A DNA stretch of 64,000 bases from Saprospiraceae bacterium (GTDB taxonomy: Bacteria > Bacteroidota > Bacteroidia > Chitinophagales > Saprospiraceae). Below the pieces are notes generated by a model that saw only the letters and a list, made by a program, of their open reading frames with translations, had not been told where the DNA came from and ran no database searches. The stretch covers positions 186,001-250,000 of the forward strand of contig JAHBTW010000006.1 in the NCBI GenBank assembly GCA_019638385.1, in the 5' to 3' direction. Of the stretch, positions 35,804 through 44,793 are shown one piece after another; the first letter of the stretch is position 1; each line of letters starts with the position of its first letter. A program made the translations under genes and the position numbers.

Positions 35804-35980
35804 TTATTTGACGTCGCTGAAGAATTCCTTCACTTTGTCCTTGTGGACAATGACTTCTTTATACGAGTATTTGCCTGTTTTCGGATCCTTAATGGGCTTT
35901 ACCACGCGGACATGTTCTTTGCCCGAACCTGCGTTGGCGGAACGTTGGGCAACCCTTGCGTTTTTTGATACCTTAGCCAT
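35804..35980 (-). CDS. DUF4295 small basic ribosome-associated protein
   Basis: 58 residues, too short for many gene finders. Starts MAKVSKNARVAQRSANAG, continues HVRVVKPIKDPKTGKYSYKE and ends DKVKEFFSDVK. DUF4295 is a Bacteroidota-specific small protein always found after rpmG; recent structural work on Bacteroidota ribosomes has reported extra small proteins, but I cannot say from sequence that this is one. The order rpmB-rpmG-DUF4295-ftsY is a strong phylum marker. Confidence 0.92.
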   Translation of the reverse strand: MAKVSKNARVAQRSANAGSGKEHVRVVKPIKDPKTGKYSYKEVIVHKDKVKEFFSDVK

Positions 35981-36048
35981 GTTGCGATAAGTTTTTATTC
36001 GTTTTGGAAATCCGTTATGCTAACCCGGCAAGCCGGAAGAAAGTTTCA

Positions 36049-36237
36049 TTACTTGATTTCGCGGTGAACGGTTTTTTTCTTCAGAATCGGGTTGTACTTG
36101 AGCAGCTCGATGCGATCGGGCGTGTTCTTGCGATTTTTTTGTGTGACATAACGGGAAGTGCCCGGCAAACCGGTGGTTTTGTGTTCGGTACACTCCAGCA
36201 TGATCATTATGCGATTTCCTTTTTGCTTCTTAGCCAT
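36049..36237 (-). CDS. rpmG: 50S ribosomal protein L33
   Basis: 62 residues. [41 protein letters not shown] and [14 protein letters not shown] match L33 throughout. The zinc-binding cysteine pairs found in one L33 class are absent (only one Cys), so this is the zinc-independent form. It follows rpmB by 23 bases and precedes DUF4295. Confidence 0.97.
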   Translation of the reverse strand: MAKKQKGNRIMIMLECTEHKTTGLPGTSRYVTQKNRKNTPDRIELLKYNPILKKKTVHREIK

Positions 36238-36260
36238 GGCTGATGCTGTTTTTCAGATAA

Positions 36261-36512
36261 TTACTTCAATTTGACGCCGGTGTCAACGCCTTTTTTCTCC
36301 AACTTCTTCAAGTAGGCGTACAAGCCCAGTTTGTTGATGGTGCGCACCTCTGAAGTACACAGTTTAAGCGTGATCCACTCGTCCGTTTCCGGCACATAGA
36401 AGCGCTTCTTCTGGATATTGGGCAAAAAACGACGGCGCGTTTTGCGGTTGGAGTGCGAAACGGTGTTGCCTGAAATGGGGCGCTTACCGGATAATTGACA
36501 AACTTTCGACAT
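36261..36512 (-). CDS. rpmB: 50S ribosomal protein L28
   Basis: 83 residues from the ATG at 36512; the longer frame to 36848 runs through the tRNA gene and is an artefact. MSKVCQLSGKRPISGNTVSH and SNRKTRRRFLPNIQKKRF are diagnostic of L28. CxxxG-type N-terminal zinc ligands are not complete. First gene of the rpmB-rpmG-DUF4295-ftsY group, preceded 41 bases upstream by tRNA-Arg on the same strand. Confidence 0.97.
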   Translation of the reverse strand: MSKVCQLSGKRPISGNTVSHSNRKTRRRFLPNIQKKRFYVPETDEWITLKLCTSEVRTINKLGLYAYLKKLEKKGVDTGVKLK

Positions 36513-36553
36513 GATCGTGGTATCTTGTTCTGTTCCCTCAAAAAAACTTCCAG

Positions 36554-36627
36554 TGACTCCGGCAGGACTCGAACCTGCAACCTTCTGATCCGTAGTCAGA
36601 TGCTCTATCCAATTGAGCGACGGAGCC
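36554..36627 (-). tRNA. tRNA-Arg (anticodon ACG)
   Basis: The 74-base minus-strand sequence folds into a cloverleaf. The acceptor stem GGCTCCG pairs with CGGAGTC (one G-U), the anticodon arm is CTGAC-TACGGAT-GTCAG-like with loop CTACGGA, giving anticodon ACG, and the T arm contains GGTTCGAGTCC. The CCA end is not encoded. Anticodon ACG is normally deaminated to ICG and reads CGU/CGC/CGA. Confidence 0.95.
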
Positions 36628-36703
36628 ATTTTTTCAAATGAGAGCGCAAAGATACTACCTTTTTTAAATTTCCAAAACCCGGCCTGAAAAATATCTACTT
36701 TTT

Positions 36704-37840
36704 TCAAAGCACCCCCTTCGTGCTCGGCAACGTCATCCGCTCCGGGTCGCGGCGCAAGGCCATGCGAATAGCGCGGGCTAGGGCTTTGAAAATGGCTTCT
36801 ATCTTGTGGTGTTCGTTTTGGCCTTCGGCCCGAATGTGTAGATTGCAACGGGCGGCATCGCTCAAGGATTTGAAAAAATGGAAAAACAGCTCGGTGGGCA
36901 TGTCGCCGATTTTTTCCCGTTTAAACTCCGCTTCCCATACCAACCAGGGCCTCCCGCCGAAATCAACGGCCGCCTGCGCGAGGCAGTCATCCATCGGCAG
37001 ACAAAATCCGTAGCGCTCCATGCCCAGCTTGTCGGCGAGCGCTTTATGAAATGCTTCGCCCAGCGCCAGGGCCGTATCTTCTATGGTGTGGTGCTCGTCA
37101 ATGTGCAAATCGCCTGCAACGCGAATGTGCAGATCGCAACCGGAATGCCGCGCCAATTGATCGAGCATGTGATCGAAAAACCCGATGCCGGTGTGGATGT
37201 CGCTGCGGCCTTCACCGTCCAGGAGCAAATCTATGGCAATATCGGTTTCTTTGGTGGCGCGATGCACTTTGGCGCTTCGGGCAGGCAGTTTCAGGAATCG
37301 CCATATCTCTTCCCATTGCGTAGTGGCGAGCGCAATCACATCGCTCAGCGCCTCAGCGCCGTGGGGCAGTTCTCCTGCGCCCAATTCCGGCGTGCTGTTG
37401 AGCCAGATGCCCCGGCAGCCGAGGTTTTTGGCGAGTTGCATGTCGGTGAGGCGGTCGCCGATGACGAAAGAGGCCGACAAGTCGTACACGCCGCTATCCA
37501 TATAAGAGGTGAGCATGGCCGTGCCCGGCTTTCGGGTGGGCGCTTTGTCGCGGGGATAAGTGCGGTCAATATGCTCTGCGCTGAAGTGTACGCCTTCATT
37601 GGCGAAAGCCTGCAACATCTTGTTGTGGGCAGGCCAGAAAGTATCCTCCGGAAAAGCTGCCGTGCCGAGGCCGTCCTGATTGGTGACGATGACCAACTCA
37701 TAGTCCAACTCGATAAAAATGCGCGGCAACCAGGAAAAAACGCCGGGGTAAAATTCTAATTTTTCCAAACTGTCTAATTGGTAGTCGGCGGGTTCCAGTA
37801 CCAATGTACCGTCGCGATCTATGAAGAGGACTTTTTTCAT
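36704..37840 (-). CDS. hisB: bifunctional histidinol-phosphatase / imidazoleglycerol-phosphate dehydratase
   Basis: 378 residues from the ATG at 37840. N-terminal HAD phosphatase domain (about 1-170): [12 protein letters not shown] is motif I, VTNQDGLG motif II region, [15 protein letters not shown] motif IV. C-terminal dehydratase domain (about 185-378): [36 protein letters not shown] and [16 protein letters not shown], the paired His-rich manganese sites. This fusion of steps 7 and 9 of histidine synthesis is the enterobacterial/Bacteroidota type. Overlaps hisC by four bases (ATGA). Confidence 0.97.
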   Translation of the reverse strand: MKKVLFIDRDGTLVLEPADYQLDSLEKLEFYPGVFSWLPRIFIELDYELVIVTNQDGLGTAAFPEDTFWPAHNKMLQAFANEGVHFSAEHIDRTYPRDKAPTRKPGTAMLTSYMDSGVYDLSASFVIGDRLTDMQLAKNLGCRGIWLNSTPELGAGELPHGAEALSDVIALATTQWEEIWRFLKLPARSAKVHRATKETDIAIDLLLDGEGRSDIHTGIGFFDHMLDQLARHSGCDLHIRVAGDLHIDEHHTIEDTALALGEAFHKALADKLGMERYGFCLPMDDCLAQAAVDFGGRPWLVWEAEFKREKIGDMPTELFFHFFKSLSDAARCNLHIRAEGQNEHHKIEAIFKALARAIRMALRRDPERMTLPSTKGVL

Positions 37841-38880
37841 GCAGTAGCGTATTGTTTCAAAACGTCGAGCAGTTGTCGGTTTTCTTCGGGGGTGCCCACG
37901 GTGATGCGCAAGCAACCCTCGCACAGGATCACGGAAGAGCGATTGCGCACGATGATCCCGGCGGATACCAAATGCCGGTAGAGGTCATTTGGTTCAGCCG
38001 TTTTTACCAAAATGAAATTGGCGTCGGAGGGAAACACCTGCTCCACCATCGGCAACAAGGGCAGGGCTTGTTCCAATATTGCGCGCTCTGCGAGGATGGT
38101 TGCTAATTGGCGGTGGAAAAGCTCCGGTTCTCGCAGGGCCTCCATCGCGGCATTTTGTGTGAGTTGGTTGACGTTATAGGGCGGTTTTACCTTGTTGAAC
38201 CATTCGATGAGCGGCGCCTGCGCGAAGGCCATGCCGAGCCGAATGCCCGCCAGCCCCCAAGCCTTGGAGAAGGTTTGCAGCACCACCAAGTTTTCATATT
38301 CATCTATCAGGGGCAGCGCGCCCGGCCGGGAAGAAAAATCGCCGTAGGCTTCATCCACCACAACGATGCCGGGGAATCCGCGCAGGAGCGCTTGCAGCAG
38401 GGCCGTATCGAACGCGTTCCCGGTGGGGTTGTTGGGACTGCAAACAAACAGCAGTTTGGATCGCCCATCACTCGCGGCGAGGATGGCCTCCACATCGGGT
38501 TGAAAGCCGGCCGTGAGCGGAATTTGCACTACCTCCACCCCGCAAATGCCGGCGCACACCTCGTACATGCCGTATGTGGGCGGCAGAGTGATGATGCGGT
38601 CGAGGCCCGGTTCGCAAAATAGACGCACCAACAGGTCAATGGCCTCGTCGCTGCCGTTGCCGAGAAAAATTTGTTCGGGCTGTATGCCGCGCAATGCCGC
38701 TATGCGCGCTTTGAGCGGGCGTTGCAGCGGATCGGGGTAGCGGTTCAATCCGTTATCGAACGGATTTTCATTGGCATCCAGAAAAATGCGGGCAGCGCCT
38801 TTGAACTCGCTGCGGGCCGAGGAATACGGCCGGAGCCGGCGGATGTTGTCGCGGAGGAGATTTTCGGCAAAGGCGGGCAT
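37837..38880 (-). CDS. hisC: histidinol-phosphate aminotransferase
   Basis: 347 residues from the ATG at 38880; the track frame to 39036 adds 52 implausible residues. Fold-type I PLP enzyme: [38 protein letters not shown] and the PLP lysine in [17 protein letters not shown]. Arginine in [12 protein letters not shown] binds the substrate carboxylate/phosphate. It makes L-histidinol phosphate and is translationally coupled to hisB downstream. hisG and hisD, normally upstream, are absent: the AT-rich island begins 130 bases away, so the his operon may be split. Confidence 0.96.
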   Translation of the reverse strand: MPAFAENLLRDNIRRLRPYSSARSEFKGAARIFLDANENPFDNGLNRYPDPLQRPLKARIAALRGIQPEQIFLGNGSDEAIDLLVRLFCEPGLDRIITLPPTYGMYEVCAGICGVEVVQIPLTAGFQPDVEAILAASDGRSKLLFVCSPNNPTGNAFDTALLQALLRGFPGIVVVDEAYGDFSSRPGALPLIDEYENLVVLQTFSKAWGLAGIRLGMAFAQAPLIEWFNKVKPPYNVNQLTQNAAMEALREPELFHRQLATILAERAILEQALPLLPMVEQVFPSDANFILVKTAEPNDLYRHLVSAGIIVRNRSSVILCEGCLRITVGTPEENRQLLDVLKQYATA

Positions 38881-39009
38881 AGCCGGTTCTTCTTTGCGTG
38901 GAAGAACGCAGCGTTGGAATGGATGGTTCAAATGCCGAAGCGGGGATGGGCGCAGAGCGATAGCAGTATTGAACTTTAGCCCCTGTTTAGCATAGCAGCG
39001 GCAAGATTG

Positions 39010-40204
39010 ATGGTGGAGCAGTTTCGTAACAACCAAGGCATCGGCCTCCCAGTTACCGTATTAATGCTCACCATAAGCCCATACTGTTTCGATGAGCCGG
39101 AAAGTTTTGATGAGTGCGCGCTTTGGAGTATGTTAATTTGGGTCAATCAACAGGCAAACCTAAGCCCCGAGGAATATAATGACTTAACTGTGAATACTCA
39201 AAAGCTCGAAGATGCTGTGGCATTTCTTTTGCACCTTGAAGCATCAGGGTTTACAAATGGAGAAATGGAAAGCCTGATGGATCGGTGGTTTGAGAATTAT
39301 GGGGCATGGGATGGCTTAACCGAGGATGAAGAGGGCGTAATCTGCTGTAATCCGCCTATTGTCATAAATAATGGCATTACACTGGCAGATTGGACAACTC
39401 CCGCAAGCCCGGTAACAACCTCTGAATTAACTAAAGTCGGCTTCAGCGTAGGAGTTTATCCTGATAATTTTGACGATCCAAATGATGACCCGGAAGATAT
39501 ACGTTCAGGAACTAATGGCGATGACAGAGGGATTTATTTGGATATAAAGCCTGCCGTCACTTCTTCGTCGGGCAATATCTTAGTACCGGCAAGACCTTAT
39601 ACCGACTCAGAGTTATTTGATTTCATGCCCCCTCTGTTCTGGGCTACTACTCATTGTGATAACCGTTCCATTGCTTTTCTGTTTAAGGAGGAATTTCGGA
39701 ATAATACGCAAAGGGGGAAATTCTTTTATCATCGGCCATTAAGCGATAAAGTCGCAGCTCACCCGGTAATGAAAAATTATATGAAGTCTTTTGGTAAACA
39801 GCTTAACGAAAGGCTCTCTATAAGTAACGGACAAATGACTAGCCAATTAATTAATATGGGGACGGAACGCCCGGCATTTAATAAAAACTGTTCTAATCAA
39901 AATACTTGGTATGATCGGCTGCATGGCTACCAAATACTTATCAATGACACGCAAGCGGTAGATATCTTTCTCATTCCGGGTAGCTACACTTATACACCCA
40001 GTACAAAAGTGTGGAAAGGTAGATTTTTATTTGTTGTAACCGACCATTTTGGATTTAGACAAAAAAGATACTGTTAATTATCAATGGTATCCTTTGGGCG
40101 AGGGTTTCTCTGCATGGTGGCGCTTGCAACACACTCGTGGATATAAGCCATTCCGCACAAGAATATTGATTGCCACAGATATTAAAGGCACTTTATTAAA
40201 CTAA
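39010..40204 (+). pseudogene. DUF3289-like toxin-domain gene, frameshifted and 5'-truncated
   Basis: Frame opens at ATG 39010 and is continuous to about 40053. An extra T at 40054-40056 then ends it early as RQKRYC. Removing one T restores a further 50 residues beginning GLDKKDTVNYQWYPLGEGFSAW, continuing to a stop at 40204 (about 398 residues in all). The rejoined C-terminus, with VVTDHFGLDKKD, then WWRLQ and GYKPFRTRI, resembles the C-terminal pattern of DUF3289-like toxin/effector domains. The N-terminus has no signal or known domain and looks like part of a longer protein. Strongly AT-rich against its neighbours, so acquired. Toxin reading is inference. Confidence 0.5.
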
Positions 40205-40277
40205 ATGCAGTATTTTCGGGAAGGACGGTACTTTTTTGTTCTACCCGATTTTTTGTAGCAAAAAATTTAGACCAGCC

Positions 40278-40763
40278 ATGAAACGAGAATTTCAATCATT
40301 AATACAGTTTACCTTGCTAAGGATGTTCACAATAGTATTTATACTATCTTCTTGTAAATCTGAGGATACAAAGCCATTACGCATTCATCCGCTTTCTCAA
40401 TTAAACCGCACATACGAAACGGAGGCAGATGACTACATTCATCGTTCAAAAATTGAGTTTTATTTAGTTGATGGAATCCAAGACACTGCGGAACAAGAGG
40501 CCAAAATTGACAGTTTTGTTTGCGTAAATTTAACTTCGGATTATGCTAATTTTGATACTTATAGGATATACTTTTACAAAAAATCAAAAAACACAAATTT
40601 TGAAGCCATAGCTGCTGATTCTCGTAGATGGGAAAGAGACTCTGAGGCTAATGACAGAATCTATGACTATCACTGGATGAACGGTAAATTATTGAGTATT
40701 ACAAAATGGAGTAAAGGTATTCAGATAGAATACAGATACAAACTATTGTGCTCGCCAAATTGA
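40278..40763 (+). CDS. small lipoprotein, candidate immunity partner
   Basis: 161 residues from the ATG at 40278. The signal peptide contains FTIVFILSSCKSED with a lipobox, so it is lipid-anchored. The mature domain is about 130 residues with Tyr- and Asp-rich strands (DTYRIYFYKKSKNTNFEAIA, GIQIEYRYKLLC) and no family I recognise. It follows the broken toxin-like gene by 73 bases in the same AT-rich block and orientation. A lipoprotein in this position is a common form of immunity protein for toxins acting in the periplasm; here that is only a proposal. Confidence 0.55.
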   Translation: MKREFQSLIQFTLLRMFTIVFILSSCKSEDTKPLRIHPLSQLNRTYETEADDYIHRSKIEFYLVDGIQDTAEQEAKIDSFVCVNLTSDYANFDTYRIYFYKKSKNTNFEAIAADSRRWERDSEANDRIYDYHWMNGKLLSITKWSKGIQIEYRYKLLCSPN

Positions 40764-40806
40764 TAATAATGAAATCTGGTGTATTCAAGCTCGGCTGCGG
40801 GAAGAA

Positions 40807-41043
40807 GTGTATACCGACGAGTGGGTACATCGCATTTTTTTGCCGTTAACGGCATATCTCGGCAGGGTGCGAATCAACAGGGAAGGCGGATCATGGAAAA
40901 TGGAATTCAATGAACACTGGCAGACCTGGGTGCCCTTTATAGTGGAAGGAAGTCGTAAACTTCACCTCACCAACATGTTGTACGCCAAAACCCTGAATCC
41001 GATCAATGAGCTGTATGCGTACCTCGGCGATGCGATCATGTGA
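40807..41043 (+). pseudogene. C-terminal fragment of an unidentified protein
   Basis: 78 residues from a GTG, but the same frame is open further upstream (NNEIWCIQARLREEVYTDEW) and has no start of its own. Content returns to the GC level of the surrounding genome. It contains LTAYLGRVRINREGGSW and HWQTWVPFIVEGS. I read it as the 3' remnant of a gene whose start was lost when the AT-rich block was inserted or rearranged. Family not recognised. Confidence 0.4.
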
Positions 41044-41170
41044 CGTTAGTATTTTCCTGAAAAGATAGGAATTGCGGTAGCAAATGGAGGATTGTTTTAG
41101 GCTCTCCCTGATTCAAACTACTGCTCCCGCAAAAGAAGGCAGTTGTCGTCCCGGCAAACACCGGCGCCAG

Positions 41171-41202
41171 GCGAGGAAGTCACTTCGAAGTGACTTCCTC
41201 GC
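41171..41202. repeat. palindromic repeat, copy 3 (perfect 32 bp)
   Basis: Perfect palindrome: GCGAGGAAGTCACTTC (41171-41186) and GAAGTGACTTCCTCGC (41187-41202), with further imperfect CCAG/CTGG flanks. Shares the GTCACTTCGAAGTGAC core with copy 1. It lies between the end of the AT-rich island and the S46 peptidase gene. Confidence 0.88.
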
Positions 41203-41240
41203 GTCTGGAGGCTAAGCAACCCGCTTTGCCCGAATAGACC

Positions 41241-43430
41241 CTAACGCTTTTTCTTCTTCGCTTTGCCGGGCGCGGCTGTCACTAAATTCATCTCTTTTAC
41301 CAAGTGACCGGCGCCGCCGAACTTGTCTATTACAAACAAGATGTAGCGCACATCCACGATGATGGCGCGGTTGATTTCCTCTCCGTAGTAGTAGTCGCTG
41401 ATAACGCCTTCCCATGCGCCGTCGAAGAGCAGGCCGGTCAAATTGCCGTAGGCGTCGAAGGTGGGGCTGCCCGAATTGCCGCCGGTGGTATGGCTGGTAC
41501 TGATGTGGCATACCGGCATACGGCCGTTTTCGGCATAAGGGCCGTAGTCTTTGGCGGCATAGAGGTCGCGCAGTTTTTGAGGCACGTCAAACTCGTAATC
41601 GCCCGGTTTGTACTTTTCCATTACGCCGGAGAGGTAAGTGACCGGCTCGTATCGAACGGCATCTCTGGGCGCGTAGCTTTTCACCTTGCCGTAGGATACC
41701 CGAAGCGTGCTGTTGGCATCGGGCGCCATTTTCCGTTCCGGGAAAACCTCCAACAGCGCCTGCATGTAGCGGCGTTGCAGGGGGGCGATTTTCTCCTGAA
41801 GTTCGGAAGCGGGCCGGAGCAGATGCGTTACGCCGGCATCATTGATCGCTTTGTAGAGCAGATACGCCGGGTCGTTGCGCAGTGCTTTGAGCGCGTCCTC
41901 CCAGTTGTTTTCCAACAGCGCAACCGTTTTGTCGGGGTCGCTCAGCCGGGTTGTGGCATAGATGGTTGCTGTGAGGGCAGCAGCAGATCCGCCGTGCTTT
42001 TGATAATAGTCTTTGGCATACCCGGCCTGCGCCGCTTCGGGTACGTTGTCAAAATAAACGCCGATAAGATACTCAAAGAGTTGGCGGTCAATTTCGACGC
42101 GGTAGTTTTTATAAAAGTTGTTGAGCGCTCCGACAATCTGTTCCAAACGGGCCTTAGATGCCTCTAAGCCCTGCGTGTCGTATAGTCGGCCGGCTTGGTC
42201 CAGAATACCTGCTACGCGGAAAATTTCTATTTGGCGGGTGCTTTCGTTGAAATGATCGCGGGCGGCCGCCAAAGGCGTAAGCTCCCTGTATAAGTCTCCC
42301 ATTTCCGGAAGGAGATTGCCGTAGGCGGCATTCCATTTCGGATTAGCCGATACGCGGCGCTGAAACTCCGCCTCGGTGCGGCGCTTTTCCTCCAGGCCGC
42401 CGGTGCGACGAAGACCCTGCGTTTCGCCGATCCACTTTTTCCAGGCATTCGACACGCCGGATTGCTTGGAAGTGTATTGCAGTTTTACGGCTGCATCGGC
42501 GCGCATGGCCTTGCCCATGATGTCGAGAATTTGATCCCGGATGCCCACCCGGATGGGGTTGAGCATTTCCACCTGCATTTCTACTGCGGCGGCGGGCAGG
42601 TAGAGGCTCGTGCGGCCGGGAAAGCCGTAAGTGAGCGAGAAGTCGCCTTCTTTGATGCCGCCGAGTGAGATGGGCAGCACATATTTGGGCCGGTAGGGCA
42701 CATTGTCGGGCGAGTAAGCGGCCGGTTGGTTGTCTTTGTTGGCATAGATGCGAAACACAGAGAAGTCGCCGGTATGACGGGGCCAAATCCAGTTGTCGGT
42801 GTCATGGCCGAAGTTGCCGATGGATTCGGGTGGAGCGCCCACGAAGCGAATGTCGTTGAACGTTTCCGTAATGAAGAGGTAAAACTGATTGCCTTCGTAG
42901 AAGGGGCGCACCTGAGCGTTTTGGTAGCTTTCTTTTGAAGCGTTTTGGCGGAGGGCTTCCACGTTTTTATCAATTTGCGATTGCCGTTCGCGCTCGTTCA
43001 TAGCGTCCGTTACGCCTTCCAGCGCCGCTTTTGTCACCTCTTCGATGCGCACGATGAAGGTGACAAACAGCCCGGCGCTCGGCAATTCCGAAGCGAGATC
43101 GGGCGCCCAAAAGCCGTCTTGCAAAAAGTTTTTTTCCGGTGTAGAAAGCGCCTGAATGCGGCCGTGCCCGCAGTGGTGATTGGTGAGCAACAGCCCCTGG
43201 TTCGACACGATGCCGCCCGTGCAGCCGCCGCCGAAACTGACCACCGCATCCTTGAGGCTGCCGCGGTTGATGCTGTAAATGTCTTCCGCCGACATTTTCA
43301 TACCCATCTGTTTCATTTGCGCCTCGTTGAGCTGTTTCAACAGCAAAGGGAGCCACATGCCCTCATCGGCATGCAGGGTAGCGCCGCAGAGTATAAACAA
43401 GGCGACTGCCACGATAAACTTTCTAAACAT
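41241..43430 (-). CDS. S46 family dipeptidyl-peptidase (DPP7-type)
   Basis: 729 residues, signal peptide about 21 residues (ending TLHA), so periplasmic. Chymotrypsin-fold protease: GGGCTGGIVSNQGLLLTNHHCGHG holds the catalytic His, DNWIWPRHTGDFSVFRIY the Asp, and TTGGNSGSPTFD the Ser. LLFDGAWEG places Gly at the position that is Gly in DPP7 and Arg in DPP11, so preference is for hydrophobic, not acidic, P1 residues (inference from known family members). S46 enzymes release dipeptides for growth on peptides. Found almost only in Bacteroidota and relatives. Confidence 0.93.
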   Translation of the reverse strand: MFRKFIVAVALFILCGATLHADEGMWLPLLLKQLNEAQMKQMGMKMSAEDIYSINRGSLKDAVVSFGGGCTGGIVSNQGLLLTNHHCGHGRIQALSTPEKNFLQDGFWAPDLASELPSAGLFVTFIVRIEEVTKAALEGVTDAMNERERQSQIDKNVEALRQNASKESYQNAQVRPFYEGNQFYLFITETFNDIRFVGAPPESIGNFGHDTDNWIWPRHTGDFSVFRIYANKDNQPAAYSPDNVPYRPKYVLPISLGGIKEGDFSLTYGFPGRTSLYLPAAAVEMQVEMLNPIRVGIRDQILDIMGKAMRADAAVKLQYTSKQSGVSNAWKKWIGETQGLRRTGGLEEKRRTEAEFQRRVSANPKWNAAYGNLLPEMGDLYRELTPLAAARDHFNESTRQIEIFRVAGILDQAGRLYDTQGLEASKARLEQIVGALNNFYKNYRVEIDRQLFEYLIGVYFDNVPEAAQAGYAKDYYQKHGGSAAALTATIYATTRLSDPDKTVALLENNWEDALKALRNDPAYLLYKAINDAGVTHLLRPASELQEKIAPLQRRYMQALLEVFPERKMAPDANSTLRVSYGKVKSYAPRDAVRYEPVTYLSGVMEKYKPGDYEFDVPQKLRDLYAAKDYGPYAENGRMPVCHISTSHTTGGNSGSPTFDAYGNLTGLLFDGAWEGVISDYYYGEEINRAIIVDVRYILFVIDKFGGAGHLVKEMNLVTAAPGKAKKKKR

Positions 43431-43471
43431 GATCCTGATAGTTGTTGTGTGAAAAAAGGTTACAAAAAAAA

Positions 43472-44614
43472 TTAAGCCGATAACGCCGCTGCCGCATTGA
43501 TGACCGGATTGGCGTACATGGCCAGCAAATAGTGGCGGCCCGCCCCGTCGCGATCATCGGACAGCATTTGGACTTGAGCGTCAAAGTATTGTTCCTGCGT
43601 ACGGAATTCTTCCGGGGAGTACAAGTGCTCGTATTGAGCCGTACCCGTCAGGATGTCGTGTGCAATATAGTTGACCGGATAGAGCCGGTAATGGCGGTGA
43701 ATGCTTCGGTCAATGATTTCAGCCGTCCATTCCAATTGTTGTTTTCGGTTGGTGGAGGTGTCTAAAATATTCAGTTCTTCATCTAAGGGTTTGTCGAAGT
43801 GGTAATGCAGCCGGCCTTTGTGGCCCCTAAGGCCGAGCAGGATGTGTTGCATGTCGTTTTGAAAAGACTTTTTGGCTTCGCCGGTTGTTTGTTTTTCCAA
43901 AAACTCCTCGGTTTTGAGCACTGCGCAGGGATTGTATTCGTAAGAGATGGCTACCGGTACGATGCGCAAGGCATGGAGATGTGTTTTTATATCCTCTTTT
44001 CCGCTCATGCTCAGCATGTTGAGCAGGCCGGGATGGGTTTGGTCGTTGCCGTCTTTAGTGCGCCCTTCGCGCTGGGCAATCCAAACCGAGTCTTCACCCT
44101 GGACGATGGAGCGGCGAATGTAGTGAGATAGCTGAAGAGAGTGTTCGTACAGTTCGCGGGGCGTGCCGCTTCGTTTCACGGCAAAACTCTTGTTGATGCG
44201 AAAGAGCAACTCCGCGATGCGATGCGCCATGAGGTTGTCGCCGATGGCGATGCGACTGGTGGGGAGGCCGTGTTCGTACAGGATATAGTTGAGAAATGCC
44301 GAATCGAGCACGATGTCGCGGTGGTTCGACATAAAAAGGTAGCGCTCCTGCGCATGGAGGTTTTCCAGACCGCTTGCCGTGCGTTGCGTGATACCGATTT
44401 CCTGGATAAAATTGAGGAACGGCACAATGATTGCCTTTTGAAAATCATACACATTGGCAACGCCGTCTTTCACCTGAAGAATGAGTTGGTTGAGCGCCGG
44501 CGGGAGAAAGGATTTCATGCCTTCCAGAAACGCCGGGTATCCGAATAACTCCTGAACAGCCTGCCTCAATTCAGCGTCTGTGTAAATGCTCAGTTCGGAA
44601 TCGGTATGCTCCAT
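43472..44614 (-). CDS. 1-acyl-glycerol-3-phosphate acyltransferase-like (PlsC/PlsB superfamily)
   Basis: 380 residues from the ATG at 44614. The acyltransferase site is SNHRDIVLDSAFLNY (His-x4-Asp), followed by PTSRIAIGDNLMAHRIAELLFRINKSF and EGRTKDGNDQTHPG (the substrate-binding Glu-Gly-x-Arg). Longer than PlsC (about 240) by a C-terminal extension seen in Bacteroidota relatives. Membrane-associated phospholipid or ornithine-lipid synthesis is likely, but the acyl acceptor is not certain. A -7 box (minus strand TATCTTTG, 44642-44649) lies upstream. Confidence 0.87.
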   Translation of the reverse strand: MEHTDSELSIYTDAELRQAVQELFGYPAFLEGMKSFLPPALNQLILQVKDGVANVYDFQKAIIVPFLNFIQEIGITQRTASGLENLHAQERYLFMSNHRDIVLDSAFLNYILYEHGLPTSRIAIGDNLMAHRIAELLFRINKSFAVKRSGTPRELYEHSLQLSHYIRRSIVQGEDSVWIAQREGRTKDGNDQTHPGLLNMLSMSGKEDIKTHLHALRIVPVAISYEYNPCAVLKTEEFLEKQTTGEAKKSFQNDMQHILLGLRGHKGRLHYHFDKPLDEELNILDTSTNRKQQLEWTAEIIDRSIHRHYRLYPVNYIAHDILTGTAQYEHLYSPEEFRTQEQYFDAQVQMLSDDRDGAGRHYLLAMYANPVINAAAALSA

Positions 44615-44671
44615 CAAGGTGATTTTTGTTTGTTGATAAGGCAAAGATAACAAATTGCGGGTTGGCCGGAT

Positions 44672-44702
44672 TTTGATGTTTGGCTCATATCCGGTATCTT
44701 TG
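44672..44702 (+). promoter_or_regulatory. predicted Bacteroidota promoter for the 44.8 kb gene
   Basis: TTTG (44672-44675) and TATCTTTG (44695-44702) are 19 bases apart, a close fit to the -33/-7 consensus. The ATG at 44794 is 91 bases further. A minus-strand -7 box (44642-44649) faces the other way, so the region holds divergent promoters. Confidence 0.55.
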
Positions 44703-44793
44703 AAAACTTGCTGCGATTGCAGGCGTAACGTGCGGGTACATTTTCTCCATTAAGAACACATCTTCTCAATAACTGATAGAAAATTTACCGATC

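Noticed and set aside
36261..36848. 195-residue frame containing L28
   Set aside because: The extra N-terminus reads through the tRNA-Arg gene; the real L28 starts at 36512.
41044..41170. Gene between the island and the S46 peptidase
   Set aside because: No open frame of useful length; only intergenic DNA before the palindrome.
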